A DNA stretch of 64,000 bases, from NCBI RefSeq assembly GCF_014472415.1, contig NZ_JACSZV010000029.1:1-64000 (forward strand), in the 5' to 3' direction. Under the pieces are notes generated by a model. That model had not been told where the DNA came from. It worked only from the letters and a program-made list of their open reading frames with translations, and made no database searches. Of the stretch, positions 35,601 to 43,905 are shown one piece after another. The stretch's first letter is position 1, and each line of letters opens with the position of its first letter. Both the position numbers and the translations under genes were made by a program. The stretch comes from Pseudomonas sp. N40(2020) (lineage in GTDB: Bacteria; Pseudomonadota; Gammaproteobacteria; Pseudomonadales; Pseudomonadaceae).

Positions 35601-35727
35601 GCAATTGCTCAAGGTCGATGGCCGCTGGGAGCGCGAGGGCGACGTGCGCCACTTGATCGCCGGCCGCCTGAGCGACCTGAGTCCGCTGCTCAACGGCATC
35701 CGCGTGCAGAGCCGCGATTTCCACTGA
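32650..35727 (+). CDS. dnaE2: Error-prone DNA polymerase DnaE2
   Basis: 1025 residues: an N-terminal PHP domain (YAELHCLSNFSFQRGASSAL), the C-family polymerase core with catalytic aspartates in PPDIDVDFEHERREEV (about residues 367-382) and a GSAANSAVCFALGITEIDP palm motif, the helix-hairpin region, and a C-terminal OB-fold (VSIAGLVTGRQRPGTASGVT). Length fits DnaE2 (about 1020-1050) rather than the replicative DnaE (about 1160). It performs damage-induced translesion synthesis with ImuA and ImuB. ATG 32650 overlaps the imuB stop; it is the final gene of the cassette. Confidence 0.95.
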   Translation: MNDGYAELHCLSNFSFQRGASSALELFQRAKKHGYQALAITDECTLAGIVRAWQAAKSVELPLIIGSEIRIDNGPKLVLLVENLEGYQALCGLITRARRRTQKGQYQVLREDFNEALPGLLVLWVPDSLDEMEEGRWLKQTFGERLWLAVQLHRGQDDQRRLAALSSLAGELGIPAVASGDVHMHARGRRALQDTMTAIRHHVPVAEAGLRLHPNGERHLRSVEVLRELYPPALLEASVSLARRCTFDLGQLRYQYPKELVQEGHCVSSWLRHLTEEGIAWRWPKGPQAKVLKQIDDELELIAELGYESYFLTVHDVVRFAREQHILCQGRGSAANSAVCFALGITEIDPDRTTLLFERFMSKERNEPPDIDVDFEHERREEVLQYVFRRYGRHRAALTAVVSTYHAAGAVRDVAKALGLPPDQINALADCCGHWSDETPPVARLLEGGFDPDSPVLRRVLSLTGQLIGFPRHLSQHPGGFVISEQPLDSLVPVENAAMADRTIIQWDKDDLDAVGLLKVDILALGMLSAIRRCFDLLRRHRHLDLTLATIPAEDKPTYEMISRADTIGVFQIESRAQMSMLPRLRPAKFYDLVIEVAIVRPGPIQGGMVHPYLRRRNKEEPETYPSPELKVVLERTLGVPLFQEQVMQIAIVAADYSPGEADQLRRSMAAWKRHGGLEPHKERLAAGMKKNGYTPEFAAQIFEQIKGFGSYGFPESHAASFALLTYASCWLKCHEPAAFACALINSWPMGFYSPDQILQDARRHQLQIRPVDVRASDWDCSLEPISGAQPAIRMGLRMIKGFREDDARRIEAARMRGAFADVADLGERAALDSRAQALLADSGALRGLAGHRHRARWEVAGVQKQLGLFAGLPSQEEPDVVLPKPSVGEDLHADYTTVGTTLGPHPLALLRDELKARRCRSSKELLDVEHGRPVSIAGLVTGRQRPGTASGVTFVTLEDEFGNVNVVVWRDLAERQRQVLVGSQLLKVDGRWEREGDVRHLIAGRLSDLSPLLNGIRVQSRDFH

Positions 35728-35891
35728 CACCACAAAATTCTCTGTCTGATCGTTCCCAGAGCAGCCAATCCATTGGCGTCAAAAAAAACCTGTTATCAAT
35801 GATGGCACTTTGTCATAATGCCGCCCCTTTTCAGCCCCCCACCGCGTTGCTGTGCCGGGACACCCCCCGTTTTTCAAGAAGGAAATACTCA

Positions 35892-36584
35892 GTGAGAATG
35901 ATCTCCCGGATGCTGGTTTCAGGCGTTGCGATTGCTGTGCTGGGCACAATCGCCGGCACGCTCGCTGGTTGCGCGACCGAAAGCTCCCGCGCGCTGCCGG
36001 TAGCCAAGGTTGAAAGCGCCACGCAAGTCTGGACTGGCGTTCGCGTGCCGATGGCCGTGGGCAAGTTCGATAACCGCTCCAGCTATATGCGCGGGATCTT
36101 CTCCGACGGCGTCGACCGTCTCGGTGGTCAGGCCAAGACCATCCTGATCACGCACTTGCAGCAGACCAACCGTTTCTCCGTGCTGGATCGCGACAACATG
36201 GGCGAAATCCAGCAGGAAGCGGCGATCAAGGGCCAGGCCCAACGCCTCAAGGGCGCTGATTATGTGGTCACCGGTGATGTCACCGAGTTTGGCCGCAAAG
36301 AGACTGGCGACCACCAGTTGTTCGGCATTCTTGGTCGCGGCAAAACTCAAGTGGCCTACGCCAAGGTCAACCTGAACATCGTCAACATCAGCACTTCGGA
36401 AGTGGTGTATTCGACCCAGGGCGCCGGCGAGTACGCCTTGTCCAATCGCGAAATCATCGGCTTCGGCGGCACCGCTGCCTACGACTCCACCCTCAACGGC
36501 AAAGTCCTGGATCTGGCCATGCGCGAGGCGATCAATCGTCTGGTTGATGGCATGAACGCCGGTGCCTGGAAACCGGGCAACTGA
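35892..36584 (+). CDS. CsgG/HfaB-like outer-membrane lipoprotein
   Basis: About 230 residues with a lipoprotein signal (VAIAVLGTIAGTLAGC, lipobox LAGC) and a CsgG-like body: VPMAVGKFDNRSSYMRGIFS, TILITHLQQTNRFSVLDRDN, LKGADYVVTGDVTEFGRK, INRLVDGMNAG. CsgG forms the curli secretion pore, but no curli genes are present. GTG 35892 has AAGGAA 7 bases upstream; ATG 35898 is an alternative 13 bases from it. It heads a three-gene lipoprotein operon with DUF4810 and DUF799 proteins, a set conserved in many proteobacteria and implicated only generally in the envelope. Confidence 0.85.
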   Translation: MRMISRMLVSGVAIAVLGTIAGTLAGCATESSRALPVAKVESATQVWTGVRVPMAVGKFDNRSSYMRGIFSDGVDRLGGQAKTILITHLQQTNRFSVLDRDNMGEIQQEAAIKGQAQRLKGADYVVTGDVTEFGRKETGDHQLFGILGRGKTQVAYAKVNLNIVNISTSEVVYSTQGAGEYALSNREIIGFGGTAAYDSTLNGKVLDLAMREAINRLVDGMNAGAWKPGN

Positions 36585-36613
36585 TCGACGCCCATTGCAA
36601 GGAGCAACAACCC

Positions 36614-36982
36614 ATGAATTTGACTCTGTCGCGGTCGCTGATGACCCTGACGCTGGCCGCCAGCGCCTTGCTGGCGGGTTGCGCCGGCCCGCAAACCCTG
36701 TACCAGTGGGAAGGCTACGAACCCCAGGTCTACGAGTATTTCAAAAGCGAAACACCGAAAGAAGCCCAGGCTGAAGCACTGGAAGCCGACCTGCAGAAGA
36801 TCCGCTCCACGGGTAAGGCCGTGCCACCGGGTTACCACGCGCACCTCGGTCTGCTGTACCTGAGCATGGGTAAGGACGATCAGATGGTGCAGCAGTTCCG
36901 TACCGAAAAGACCCTGTTTCCCGAGTCCGGCACGTACATGGATTTCCTGCTTAAAAACGCCAAGACCGGAGACGCCAAATGA
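36614..36982 (+). CDS. DUF4810 lipoprotein
   Basis: 122 residues with lipobox ASALLAGC and the DUF4810 core TLYQWEGYEPQVYEYFKSE, PPGYHAHLGLLYLSMGK and FPESGTYMDFLLKN. It carries a TPR-like helical segment. It lies 29 bases after the CsgG-like gene with AAGGAGC before the ATG, and overlaps the next gene by 4 bases. It probably acts with its two neighbours in an outer-membrane complex. Confidence 0.85.
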   Translation: MNLTLSRSLMTLTLAASALLAGCAGPQTLYQWEGYEPQVYEYFKSETPKEAQAEALEADLQKIRSTGKAVPPGYHAHLGLLYLSMGKDDQMVQQFRTEKTLFPESGTYMDFLLKNAKTGDAK

Positions 36983-37638
36983 TCCCGCGTGCAGTGAAAC
37001 TGCTGGTGGGCGTGCTGGCACTGACCCTTCTGGGTGGCTGCGTAAAACCCAAGACCGTGGATTACTCGGCGTATAAACAAGCGCGTCCGAAGACCATTCT
37101 GGTGCTGCCGCCGCTGAACACCTCGCCGGACGTCAAGGCCTCCTACAGCCTGTTGTCGCAAGTGACGTTTCCGCTGGCCGAGGCCGGTTATTACGTGTTG
37201 CCGATCGCGCTGGTTGACGAGACGTTCCGCCAGAACGGCCTGACCACGCCGGATGATATCCACCAGGCACCGCCCGACAAACTGAAGGAAATCTTCGGCG
37301 CGGATGCGGCGCTGTACATCACCGTGACCGAGTACGGTACGCGTTACATGGTGATCAGCAGCGAAACCGCAGTGACCGCTACCGCCAGACTGGTCGATCT
37401 GAAATCCGGCACCACGCTGTGGACCGGTTCGGCGCGGGCCTCGAGCGAAGAGGGTAACAACGGTAACGCGGGTGGCCTGATCGGCATGCTGATTACCGCA
37501 GCGGTGAAGCAGATCATCAACAGTTCTACCGACGCCGGTTATCCGATTGCCGGTGTCGCCAGCAATCGTCTGTTGTCGGCCGGACATCCGGCGGGCCTGC
37601 TGTACGGGCCACGTTCGCCGAAATACGGCACGGACTGA
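36979..37638 (+). CDS. DUF799 (GNA1162-type) lipoprotein
   Basis: 219 residues with lipobox LTLLGGC and the DUF799 body: RPKTILVLPPLNTSPDVKAS, VTFPLAEAGYYVLPIALVDE, FGADAALYITVTEYGTRYMV. The Neisseria member GNA1162 is a surface-exposed or periplasm-facing outer-membrane lipoprotein whose fold resembles TolB/ABC-type components. It ends the CsgG-DUF4810-DUF799 operon and is followed by a REP-type hairpin that can serve as terminator. Confidence 0.87.
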   Translation: MIPRAVKLLVGVLALTLLGGCVKPKTVDYSAYKQARPKTILVLPPLNTSPDVKASYSLLSQVTFPLAEAGYYVLPIALVDETFRQNGLTTPDDIHQAPPDKLKEIFGADAALYITVTEYGTRYMVISSETAVTATARLVDLKSGTTLWTGSARASSEEGNNGNAGGLIGMLITAAVKQIINSSTDAGYPIAGVASNRLLSAGHPAGLLYGPRSPKYGTD

Positions 37639-37649
37639 CAGCGAAGATA

Positions 37650-37721
37650 AAAAGATCGCAGCCTGCGGTCGCTTCTTGTAAATACATTTGCGAGAAGCGG
37701 CAACAGGCTGCGATTTTTTTT
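37650..37721 (+). terminator. REP-derived hairpin acting as operon terminator
   Basis: AAAGATCGCAGCCTG and CAGGCTGCGATTTTTTTT form the outer stem of a long hairpin, with an inner GCTTCT/AGAAGC pair; eight T residues end the right arm. It is a diverged relative of the GATCGCAGCC REP family, starts 12 bases after the DUF799 stop and has the form of an intrinsic terminator. Confidence 0.75.
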
Positions 37722-37851
37722 GCCTGAACACTTCTCGACTTTCTTCGATATCGACTTGCAATCAAGACCCTGCATCTTGCGGCCGAAGGCGATATCCTGC
37801 GCGACAGTTCATGCGCCACGGCAACGTTGCCAGCACGGAAGGAGCTTTCGA

Positions 37852-38541
37852 GTGACCGAGAAGAAACCGGAAACCACCGTCGACCGCGTCTACCAAGGGG
37901 TTTACGAGGCGATCAGCAAGCGTTCGCTGCGTCCGGGGATGAAACTGGGCGAGGCTTCGCTGGCGGAGTTGTTTAATGTCAGCCGCACGTCGGTGCGCGC
38001 CGCGCTCAAGCATTTGGAGGCCGACGGACTGGTGACTACCGAGCCCAATAAAGGCGCATCGGTTTCGTTGCCCAGTAACGAAGAGATTCGTTCGCTGTTT
38101 GAAACCCGGCGCCTGATCGAGATCGGCATTGTCACCGAGCTATGCCGACGCAAAGACATCGCCGCCATGCAGGTCCTGCGCGAACACTTGCTGCTGGAAG
38201 ATCAAGCCCATGAGGCCGGCGATCACGAGCGACTGATCTACCTGCTCGGCGAGTTCCACCTCAAGCTTGCCCGCAGCCTGAATAATCCGGTGCTGCTCGA
38301 CTGGTTCCAGAAGCTGATTTCCCGCGCCTCGCTGTACATTGCCGCACTGGATGACGACAGCCACGAAGCCTGCCGCGACAATGAGCACCTGCGCTTGATC
38401 GAGTACATCGAGGCCGGCAATCAGAGCGCCGCCATCGAACTGACCTGCGTGCACCTGAACGGTATCGAGAAGGCCATTCTCGACGTCGCCGCCAAAATGA
38501 AAACTGGCTACCATCCGCTCAAACATCTGATCGGTGTTTAA
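37852..38541 (+). CDS. GntR-family regulator (FadR/FCD subfamily)
   Basis: 229 residues: winged-helix domain (VYEAISKRSLRPGMKLGEAS, LAELFNVSRTSVRAALKHLE, VTTEPNKGASVSLP) and an all-helical FCD ligand domain, with metal-site candidates in EFHLKLAR (His) and the later HLNGIEK (His). GTG 37852 has GGAAGGAG 7 bases upstream. It stands alone; target genes and ligand are unknown, as neither neighbour is an obvious catabolic operon. Confidence 0.88.
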   Translation: MTEKKPETTVDRVYQGVYEAISKRSLRPGMKLGEASLAELFNVSRTSVRAALKHLEADGLVTTEPNKGASVSLPSNEEIRSLFETRRLIEIGIVTELCRRKDIAAMQVLREHLLLEDQAHEAGDHERLIYLLGEFHLKLARSLNNPVLLDWFQKLISRASLYIAALDDDSHEACRDNEHLRLIEYIEAGNQSAAIELTCVHLNGIEKAILDVAAKMKTGYHPLKHLIGV

Positions 38542-38675
38542 ACCTGAACGGCGTCTGAAATCGGCTATACATCTAATGAAACCAATACGCTCGGCGATGC
38601 TCGAAACAGACGGGCATCGCGTCCTTACGGCGTCGCGGTTTATCGGGCAATCAGCACAGGACACCGAGTCAACCG

Positions 38676-40787
38676 ATGCAGTTTTTATCCGACAGCCACG
38701 GTTGTGACGGTTGGAAAGGCGAAATGGCCGGGCGCATTTGTGCGTTCGACTGGAGCCAGACTGACCTGGGGCCGCTGGATACCTGGCCCACCAGCTTGCG
38801 CAGCGCCGTGCAGATGCTGCTTGCTTCGCCGTTGCCGATGGTCATGCTGTGGGGGCGCGCTGGCTACATGATCTACAACGACGGTTATTCGGAGTTCGCG
38901 GGTGGCCGGCATCCCTACCTGTTGGGTTCACCGGTGGAACTGGGCTGGCCGGAAGTCGCCGAGTTCAACCGGCATGTGGTGGATACGTGTCTGGCCGGTG
39001 GCACCTTGTCTTACCGCAACAAGGAACTGGTATTACTGCGCGATGGCGTGCCCGAAGACGTCTGGATGGATCTGTATTACAACCCCGTACCCGACGACAC
39101 GGGCGCGCCTGCCGGTGTGATGGCGACGGTGGTGGAAACCACTGAACGGGTGGTTGCCGAACAGCTGCGTCAGGCCGCCGAAGATGCCTACCGCGCCGAT
39201 AACGAACGGGTGCGTCTGGCATTGAATGCCGGCGCCTTGCTCGGCTCGTTTGTCTGGGATGTGAAAAGCGACACGATGTCGGCAGACGAACGTTTCGCCC
39301 GGACGTTCTCTTATCCACCGAACCAGGATCTGAGCAACCTGGCGCAAGACGTCGCTCGCTCGCGCATCCACCCCGATGACTTGCCCTGGGTGAAGGAGCG
39401 GGTCGTCCATTCAATGCAGACCGGTGAGCCCTACAACGCCGAATACCGTGCACAGCGCAGCGACGGCAGTTATCTGTGGGTCTTGGCCAGCGGTGCCTGC
39501 GAGTTCAATGAACAGGGCGAACCGTTTCGTTTTCCCGGTGTGTTGATCGACATCCACGAGCGCAAGATCGCCGAAGAGTCGCTGCTCAAATTCACCCGCA
39601 ACCTTGAACAACGGGTGGCCAGTGAAGTGGGGGCGCGGCTGGCCGCCGAGGAGCAATTGCGTCAGTCGCAGAAGCTCGAAGCGATCGGCGGACTGACTGG
39701 CGGCGTGGCCCATGACTTCAATAACCTGTTGCAAGTGATCGCCGGCAACCTGCACTTGCTGGCACGCCATGAACCGGACAATGCCAACGTGCAACGGCGC
39801 GTCAGTGCCTCGCTGGCGGCAGTCGAGCGCGGTGCCAAGCTGTCCTCGCAATTGCTTGCGTTTGCCCGGCGTCAGCCGCTATCACCGGCAGTGTGCAATC
39901 CGCAGCAGATCTTCGACGGCGTGGGTGAGTTATTGCAACGGGCGTTGGGCGAAACCATTCAGATCGATATGCAGTTGCCGCAAGAACCGTGGCACATCAA
40001 CGTCGACCGCAATCAACTGGAAAACGCGATTCTCAACCTGGCGATCAACGCCCGGGACGCGATGCAGGGTGAGGGCACCATTGTCCTCAGCGCCCTCAAT
40101 ACCCGACTCGACAGCACGTTTTGCGCCGGTAAAGGCATCTGCGCAGGCGATTTCGTGCGGGTGGCGGTCAGCGATACCGGTCCAGGCATTCCGCCGCAGA
40201 TGCTGGAGCAGGTGTTTGAACCGTTCTTCACCACCAAGGCCGACGGCCAGGGCACCGGGCTGGGCCTGAGCATGGTGTTTGGTTTCGTCAAACAAAGTGG
40301 CGGACACGTCGAGATCGACAGTACCCTCGGCGAGGGCACGCGGGTGCAGCTGTATTTCCCGCGCAGCCTGCGGCCGATCCGCGAAGAGTCACCGAGCATC
40401 GACAATCATCAGAAAGGTGGTCACGAGACGATTCTGGTGGTCGAGGACAACGACGCGGTGCGCACCTCGGCCGTCGAGTTGTTGCGTGAAGAAGGTTACC
40501 GGGTGTTGACCGCAGGCAACGGCGATGCGGCCATGCAGATGCTGCTGGAGGGCGTCGATGTCGATCTGATTTTCACCGACGTGGTCATGCCGGGGCTGAT
40601 CAAGAGTTCCGATCTGGCCGGGTGGGCCAAGGTGCAGGCACCACAGGTGGCAGTGCTGTTCACCTCCGGGCACACCCGAGACATCATTTCGCGCAATCAC
40701 CAACTCAGCCCCGACACACATTTGCTGGGCAAACCCTATGGCCCCGAAGCGCTATTGCAGATGATTCGTGCGGTGCTTAACGACTGA
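38676..40787 (+). CDS. Hybrid sensor histidine kinase/response regulator (PAS-PAS-HisKA-HATPase-REC)
   Basis: 703 residues with no membrane segments, so soluble. Two PAS domains (about 20-165 and 175-300; the second includes GSFVWDVKSDTMSADERFAR and HPDDLPWV), a coiled linker, HisKA with phospho-acceptor His in GGVAHDFNNLLQVIAG (about residue 346), HATPase motifs N (LNLAINARDAM), G1 (VSDTGPGIPPQ) and G2 (GQGTGLGLSM), and a C-terminal receiver with Asp in DLIFTDVVMPG (about residue 633) and switch Lys in LLGKPYG. The receiver has no output domain, so phosphotransfer to an unlinked partner is likely. No cognate regulator is adjacent. Confidence 0.92.
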   Translation: MQFLSDSHGCDGWKGEMAGRICAFDWSQTDLGPLDTWPTSLRSAVQMLLASPLPMVMLWGRAGYMIYNDGYSEFAGGRHPYLLGSPVELGWPEVAEFNRHVVDTCLAGGTLSYRNKELVLLRDGVPEDVWMDLYYNPVPDDTGAPAGVMATVVETTERVVAEQLRQAAEDAYRADNERVRLALNAGALLGSFVWDVKSDTMSADERFARTFSYPPNQDLSNLAQDVARSRIHPDDLPWVKERVVHSMQTGEPYNAEYRAQRSDGSYLWVLASGACEFNEQGEPFRFPGVLIDIHERKIAEESLLKFTRNLEQRVASEVGARLAAEEQLRQSQKLEAIGGLTGGVAHDFNNLLQVIAGNLHLLARHEPDNANVQRRVSASLAAVERGAKLSSQLLAFARRQPLSPAVCNPQQIFDGVGELLQRALGETIQIDMQLPQEPWHINVDRNQLENAILNLAINARDAMQGEGTIVLSALNTRLDSTFCAGKGICAGDFVRVAVSDTGPGIPPQMLEQVFEPFFTTKADGQGTGLGLSMVFGFVKQSGGHVEIDSTLGEGTRVQLYFPRSLRPIREESPSIDNHQKGGHETILVVEDNDAVRTSAVELLREEGYRVLTAGNGDAAMQMLLEGVDVDLIFTDVVMPGLIKSSDLAGWAKVQAPQVAVLFTSGHTRDIISRNHQLSPDTHLLGKPYGPEALLQMIRAVLND

Positions 40788-40816
40788 GCTGAAAACTCCC
40801 TCACCAAGGCAGGCTG

Positions 40817-43450
40817 ATGACTTCCAAACGCACCTCCAAAGCACCCGCCGGTATGGTTCGGGTGCGTGGCGCCCGTGAGCACAATCTGAAGAACGTCGAC
40901 GTCGACATCCCCCGCGATGCGCTGGTGGTGTTCACCGGCGTGTCCGGTTCGGGCAAGTCGTCGCTGGCGTTTTCCACCTTGTATGCCGAAGCGCAGCGCC
41001 GCTATTTCGAGTCAGTTGCGCCGTACGCGCGACGGCTGATCGATCAGGTGGGTGTGCCGGATGTCTATTCTATTGAAGGCTTGCCGCCCGCCGTGGCCCT
41101 GCAACAGCAGCGCGGTACGCCGAGCACACGCTCGTCGGTGGGCAGCGTGACCACGTTGTCGAGTCTGATCCGCATGCTTTATTCCCGCGCCGGCAGTTAT
41201 CCGCCGGGTCAGGCGATGTTGTACGCCGAGGACTTTTCACCGAACACCCCGCAGGGCGCCTGTCCGGAGTGTCATGGGCTGGGCCGGGTGTATGAAGTCA
41301 CCGAAGCACTGATGGTGCCTGATCCAGACCTGACCATCCGCCAACGGGCGGTCGCTTCCTGGCCGTTGGCTTGGCAGGGGCAGAACCTGCGCGACATCCT
41401 CGTGACCATGGGCATCGATGTCGATATCCCGTGGCGCAAGCTGCCGAAAAAGCAACGCGACTGGATTCTCTTTACCGAAGAAACCCCGACCGTGCCGGTG
41501 TATGCCGGGCTGACGCCAGAAGAAACCCGCGTCGCCCTCAAGCGCAAAATGGAACCGAGTTATCAGGGCACGTTCACCGGTGCCCGTCGCTACATCCTGC
41601 ACACGTTCACCCACTCGCAAAGTGCGCTGATGAAGAAGCGCGTTTCGCGGTTCATGCTCGGCAGCCCTTGTCCGCTGTGCGATGGCAAACGCCTGAAGCG
41701 CGAAGCGTTGTCAGTGACGTTTGCCGGCTACGACATCGGTGAACTGTCGCAGATGCCGTTGCTGCAAGTCGCCGAAGTATTGAAACCGGTGGCGGCGGCC
41801 AGTTACCTGGAACACGCCGAAGAAAGCGGCGAAACCTTGAGCCATGCGCAGACCCGCGAAGCACGCCAGCAACGCGTCGTCCACGGTGCGAGCGGCCATG
41901 CCGGCGCGCCGGATGTGCGCCACACGCCGAACCTGTCGCTGGAAAAGCGGCTGGCGGCGCAGCGCATTGCCGAAGACCTGCTGGAGCGGGTCAGTACGCT
42001 GACCGATCTGGGGCTGGGTTATCTGGCGCTGGAGCGCAGCACGCCGACCTTATCGTCCGGTGAATTGCAGCGTTTGCGCCTGGCCACACAATTGGGTTCG
42101 CAGTTGTTTGGCGTGATCTACGTGCTCGACGAACCGTCCGCCGGGCTGCATCCCGCTGATGGCGAGGCGCTGTTCGAAGCCTTGCAGCGTTTGAAGGCCG
42201 ACGGCAACACGCTGTTTGTGGTCGAGCATGATCTGGAAACCATGCGCCGCGCCGACTGGTTGATCGACGTTGGCCCGGCGGCGGGCGAGAAGGGTGGGCA
42301 GGTACTGTACAGCGGCCCGCCAGCGGGTCTGGCCGACATCGAGCAATCGCAGACCCGCGCTTATCTGTTCGCTGAGCAGCAGCGTCCGACACGAGCGGCG
42401 CGCAAGCCATCGGGCTGGCTGAAACTCGATGGCATCAGCCGCAATAACCTGAGTCATCTCAGCGCCGAATTTCCTTTGGGTTGCTTCACCTCGGTGACCG
42501 GCGTGTCCGGTTCCGGCAAGTCGAGTCTGGTCAGTCAGGCCTTGCTGGAATTGGTCGGCGCGCAACTGGGGCGGCCGAGCGTTGATGCCGAACCTGAAGA
42601 ACTCAGCCTTGAGGATGACGCGCCGCAGGTCAGCAGCGGTCAGGTCGTCGCCGGGCTGGAGTCGATCAAGCGCCTGGTGCAGGTCGATCAAAAGCCCATC
42701 GGCCGCACGCCACGCTCCAATCTGGCGACCTACACCGGTCTGTTCGACAACGTGCGCAAGCTGTTCGCCGCGACGCCCCAGGCGCAGGCGGCCGGTTATG
42801 ACGCCGGGCAGTTTTCCTTCAACGTCGCCAAGGGCCGTTGCCCGACGTGCGAAGGAGAGGGTTTTGTCAGCGTCGAGTTGTTGTTTATGCCCAGCGTGTA
42901 TGCGCCGTGCCCGACCTGTCATGGCGCGCGTTACAACCCGCAGACCCTGGCGATTCTCTGGGAAGGCTTGAGCATTGTCCAAGTGCTGCAATTGACGGTC
43001 GATGAAGCGGTGACGGTGTTTGCCGGACAGCCGGGTATTCGTCGTTCGCTGGAGGTGCTGCGTGATATCGGCCTCGGTTATCTGCGGCTGGGGCAACCGG
43101 CCACGGAACTGTCCGGCGGCGAGGCGCAGCGGATCAAACTGGCCACCGAACTGCAGCGCAACCAGCGCGGCGCGACCTTGTATGTGCTGGATGAACCGAC
43201 CACCGGCCTGCATCCACGGGATGTCGATCGATTACTGGAACAGCTCGATACGCTGGTGACAGCGGGGCACACGGTGATCGTGGTCGAGCATGAAATGCGC
43301 GTGGTCGCCCAGAGTGACTGGGTGATCGACATCGGCCCGGGGGCGGGGGATCAGGGCGGCAAGATTGTTGTGGCGGGTACACCGCAGAAAGTCGCTGCGA
43401 GTAAAAAGAGCCGGACAGCGCCGTTTCTGGCCCGGGCCTTGACCCGATAA
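40817..43450 (+). CDS. UvrA2-like (class II) excinuclease ATPase
   Basis: 877 residues, shorter than UvrA (about 940). Two ABC ATPase modules: the first with Walker A TGVSGSGKSSLAF and signature LSSGELQRLRLA, the second with TGVSGSGKSSLVSQ and LSGGEAQRIKLATE plus Walker B LYVLDEPTTGLHP. Zinc-finger cysteines are in CPECHGLG and CPLC, and in CPTCEGEGF with CPTCHGARY. The N-terminal region lacks a clear UvrB-binding insertion, as in UvrA2 proteins linked to drug or damage tolerance. The genuine uvrA is expected elsewhere. It starts 29 bases after the kinase gene and may be co-transcribed. Confidence 0.88.
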   Translation: MTSKRTSKAPAGMVRVRGAREHNLKNVDVDIPRDALVVFTGVSGSGKSSLAFSTLYAEAQRRYFESVAPYARRLIDQVGVPDVYSIEGLPPAVALQQQRGTPSTRSSVGSVTTLSSLIRMLYSRAGSYPPGQAMLYAEDFSPNTPQGACPECHGLGRVYEVTEALMVPDPDLTIRQRAVASWPLAWQGQNLRDILVTMGIDVDIPWRKLPKKQRDWILFTEETPTVPVYAGLTPEETRVALKRKMEPSYQGTFTGARRYILHTFTHSQSALMKKRVSRFMLGSPCPLCDGKRLKREALSVTFAGYDIGELSQMPLLQVAEVLKPVAAASYLEHAEESGETLSHAQTREARQQRVVHGASGHAGAPDVRHTPNLSLEKRLAAQRIAEDLLERVSTLTDLGLGYLALERSTPTLSSGELQRLRLATQLGSQLFGVIYVLDEPSAGLHPADGEALFEALQRLKADGNTLFVVEHDLETMRRADWLIDVGPAAGEKGGQVLYSGPPAGLADIEQSQTRAYLFAEQQRPTRAARKPSGWLKLDGISRNNLSHLSAEFPLGCFTSVTGVSGSGKSSLVSQALLELVGAQLGRPSVDAEPEELSLEDDAPQVSSGQVVAGLESIKRLVQVDQKPIGRTPRSNLATYTGLFDNVRKLFAATPQAQAAGYDAGQFSFNVAKGRCPTCEGEGFVSVELLFMPSVYAPCPTCHGARYNPQTLAILWEGLSIVQVLQLTVDEAVTVFAGQPGIRRSLEVLRDIGLGYLRLGQPATELSGGEAQRIKLATELQRNQRGATLYVLDEPTTGLHPRDVDRLLEQLDTLVTAGHTVIVVEHEMRVVAQSDWVIDIGPGAGDQGGKIVVAGTPQKVAASKKSRTAPFLARALTR

Positions 43451-43572
43451 TCGCGGCGCGTCGATGGGCACGGCTGGCGAGTGCGATGTTTTGAACGTTG
43501 GCGCGGCGCCGGCTTCGAACTTTCAAGGCCCGACTGGTTTCAGTCGCGCTGGCTTTGAACAACGAGGTGCTT

Positions 43573-43842
43573 ATGAGCGAGCAACAGCAAAATCAGTCGG
43601 GGCAGCCGATCAATCGCAATGATCCGGCCATCGATCCGCAAGTGCCGGGGCAACCGGCACCGACGCAACCTGCACAACGCCAGGGTGATACGGAGCAGGC
43701 GCAAAGTGCTGATCCGGCGGTGGATCAGAAGAACCAGCACACCGACAACGACAACGAGTTCAGCCCGGGTTTCAAGCCTGAGCCGGATCGTGCGAAACCG
43801 GGTGAGGAGACGGATGCAGATATAGACACGGATGGGGGTTAA
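43573..43842 (+). CDS. Small Q/P/D-rich disordered protein
   Basis: 89 residues, hydrophilic and low-complexity (MSEQQQNQSGQPINRNDPAI ... EETDADIDTDGG), with no hydrophobic core and no recognised domain; it is likely intrinsically disordered. The ATG is preceded by AACGAGGTGC, giving a GAGG ribosome site. It lies about 120 bases after the UvrA2-like gene and ends at a 21-bp hairpin. Function unknown. Confidence 0.65.
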   Translation: MSEQQQNQSGQPINRNDPAIDPQVPGQPAPTQPAQRQGDTEQAQSADPAVDQKNQHTDNDNEFSPGFKPEPDRAKPGEETDADIDTDGG

Positions 43843-43850
43843 TCAGGGTC

Positions 43851-43895
43851 GCAAATAACGAGGCCGCATCCATTGGATGCGGCCTCGTTATTTGC
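43851..43895. terminator. Bidirectional hairpin terminator between convergent genes
   Basis: A perfect 21-bp stem (43851-43871 with 43875-43895; arms start GCAAATAACGAGGCCGC) has a 3-base ATT loop. It separates two convergent genes and reads the same from both sides. AT-rich outer stem (AAATAAC/GTTATTT) supplies a weak U-tract on either strand. Confidence 0.8.
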
Positions 43896-43905
43896 AGCCG
43901 ATCAT

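Noticed and set aside
38577..38706. Possible 43-codon leader ORF before the hybrid kinase
   Set aside because: No ribosome binding site, overlaps the kinase start in another frame and has no recognisable features.
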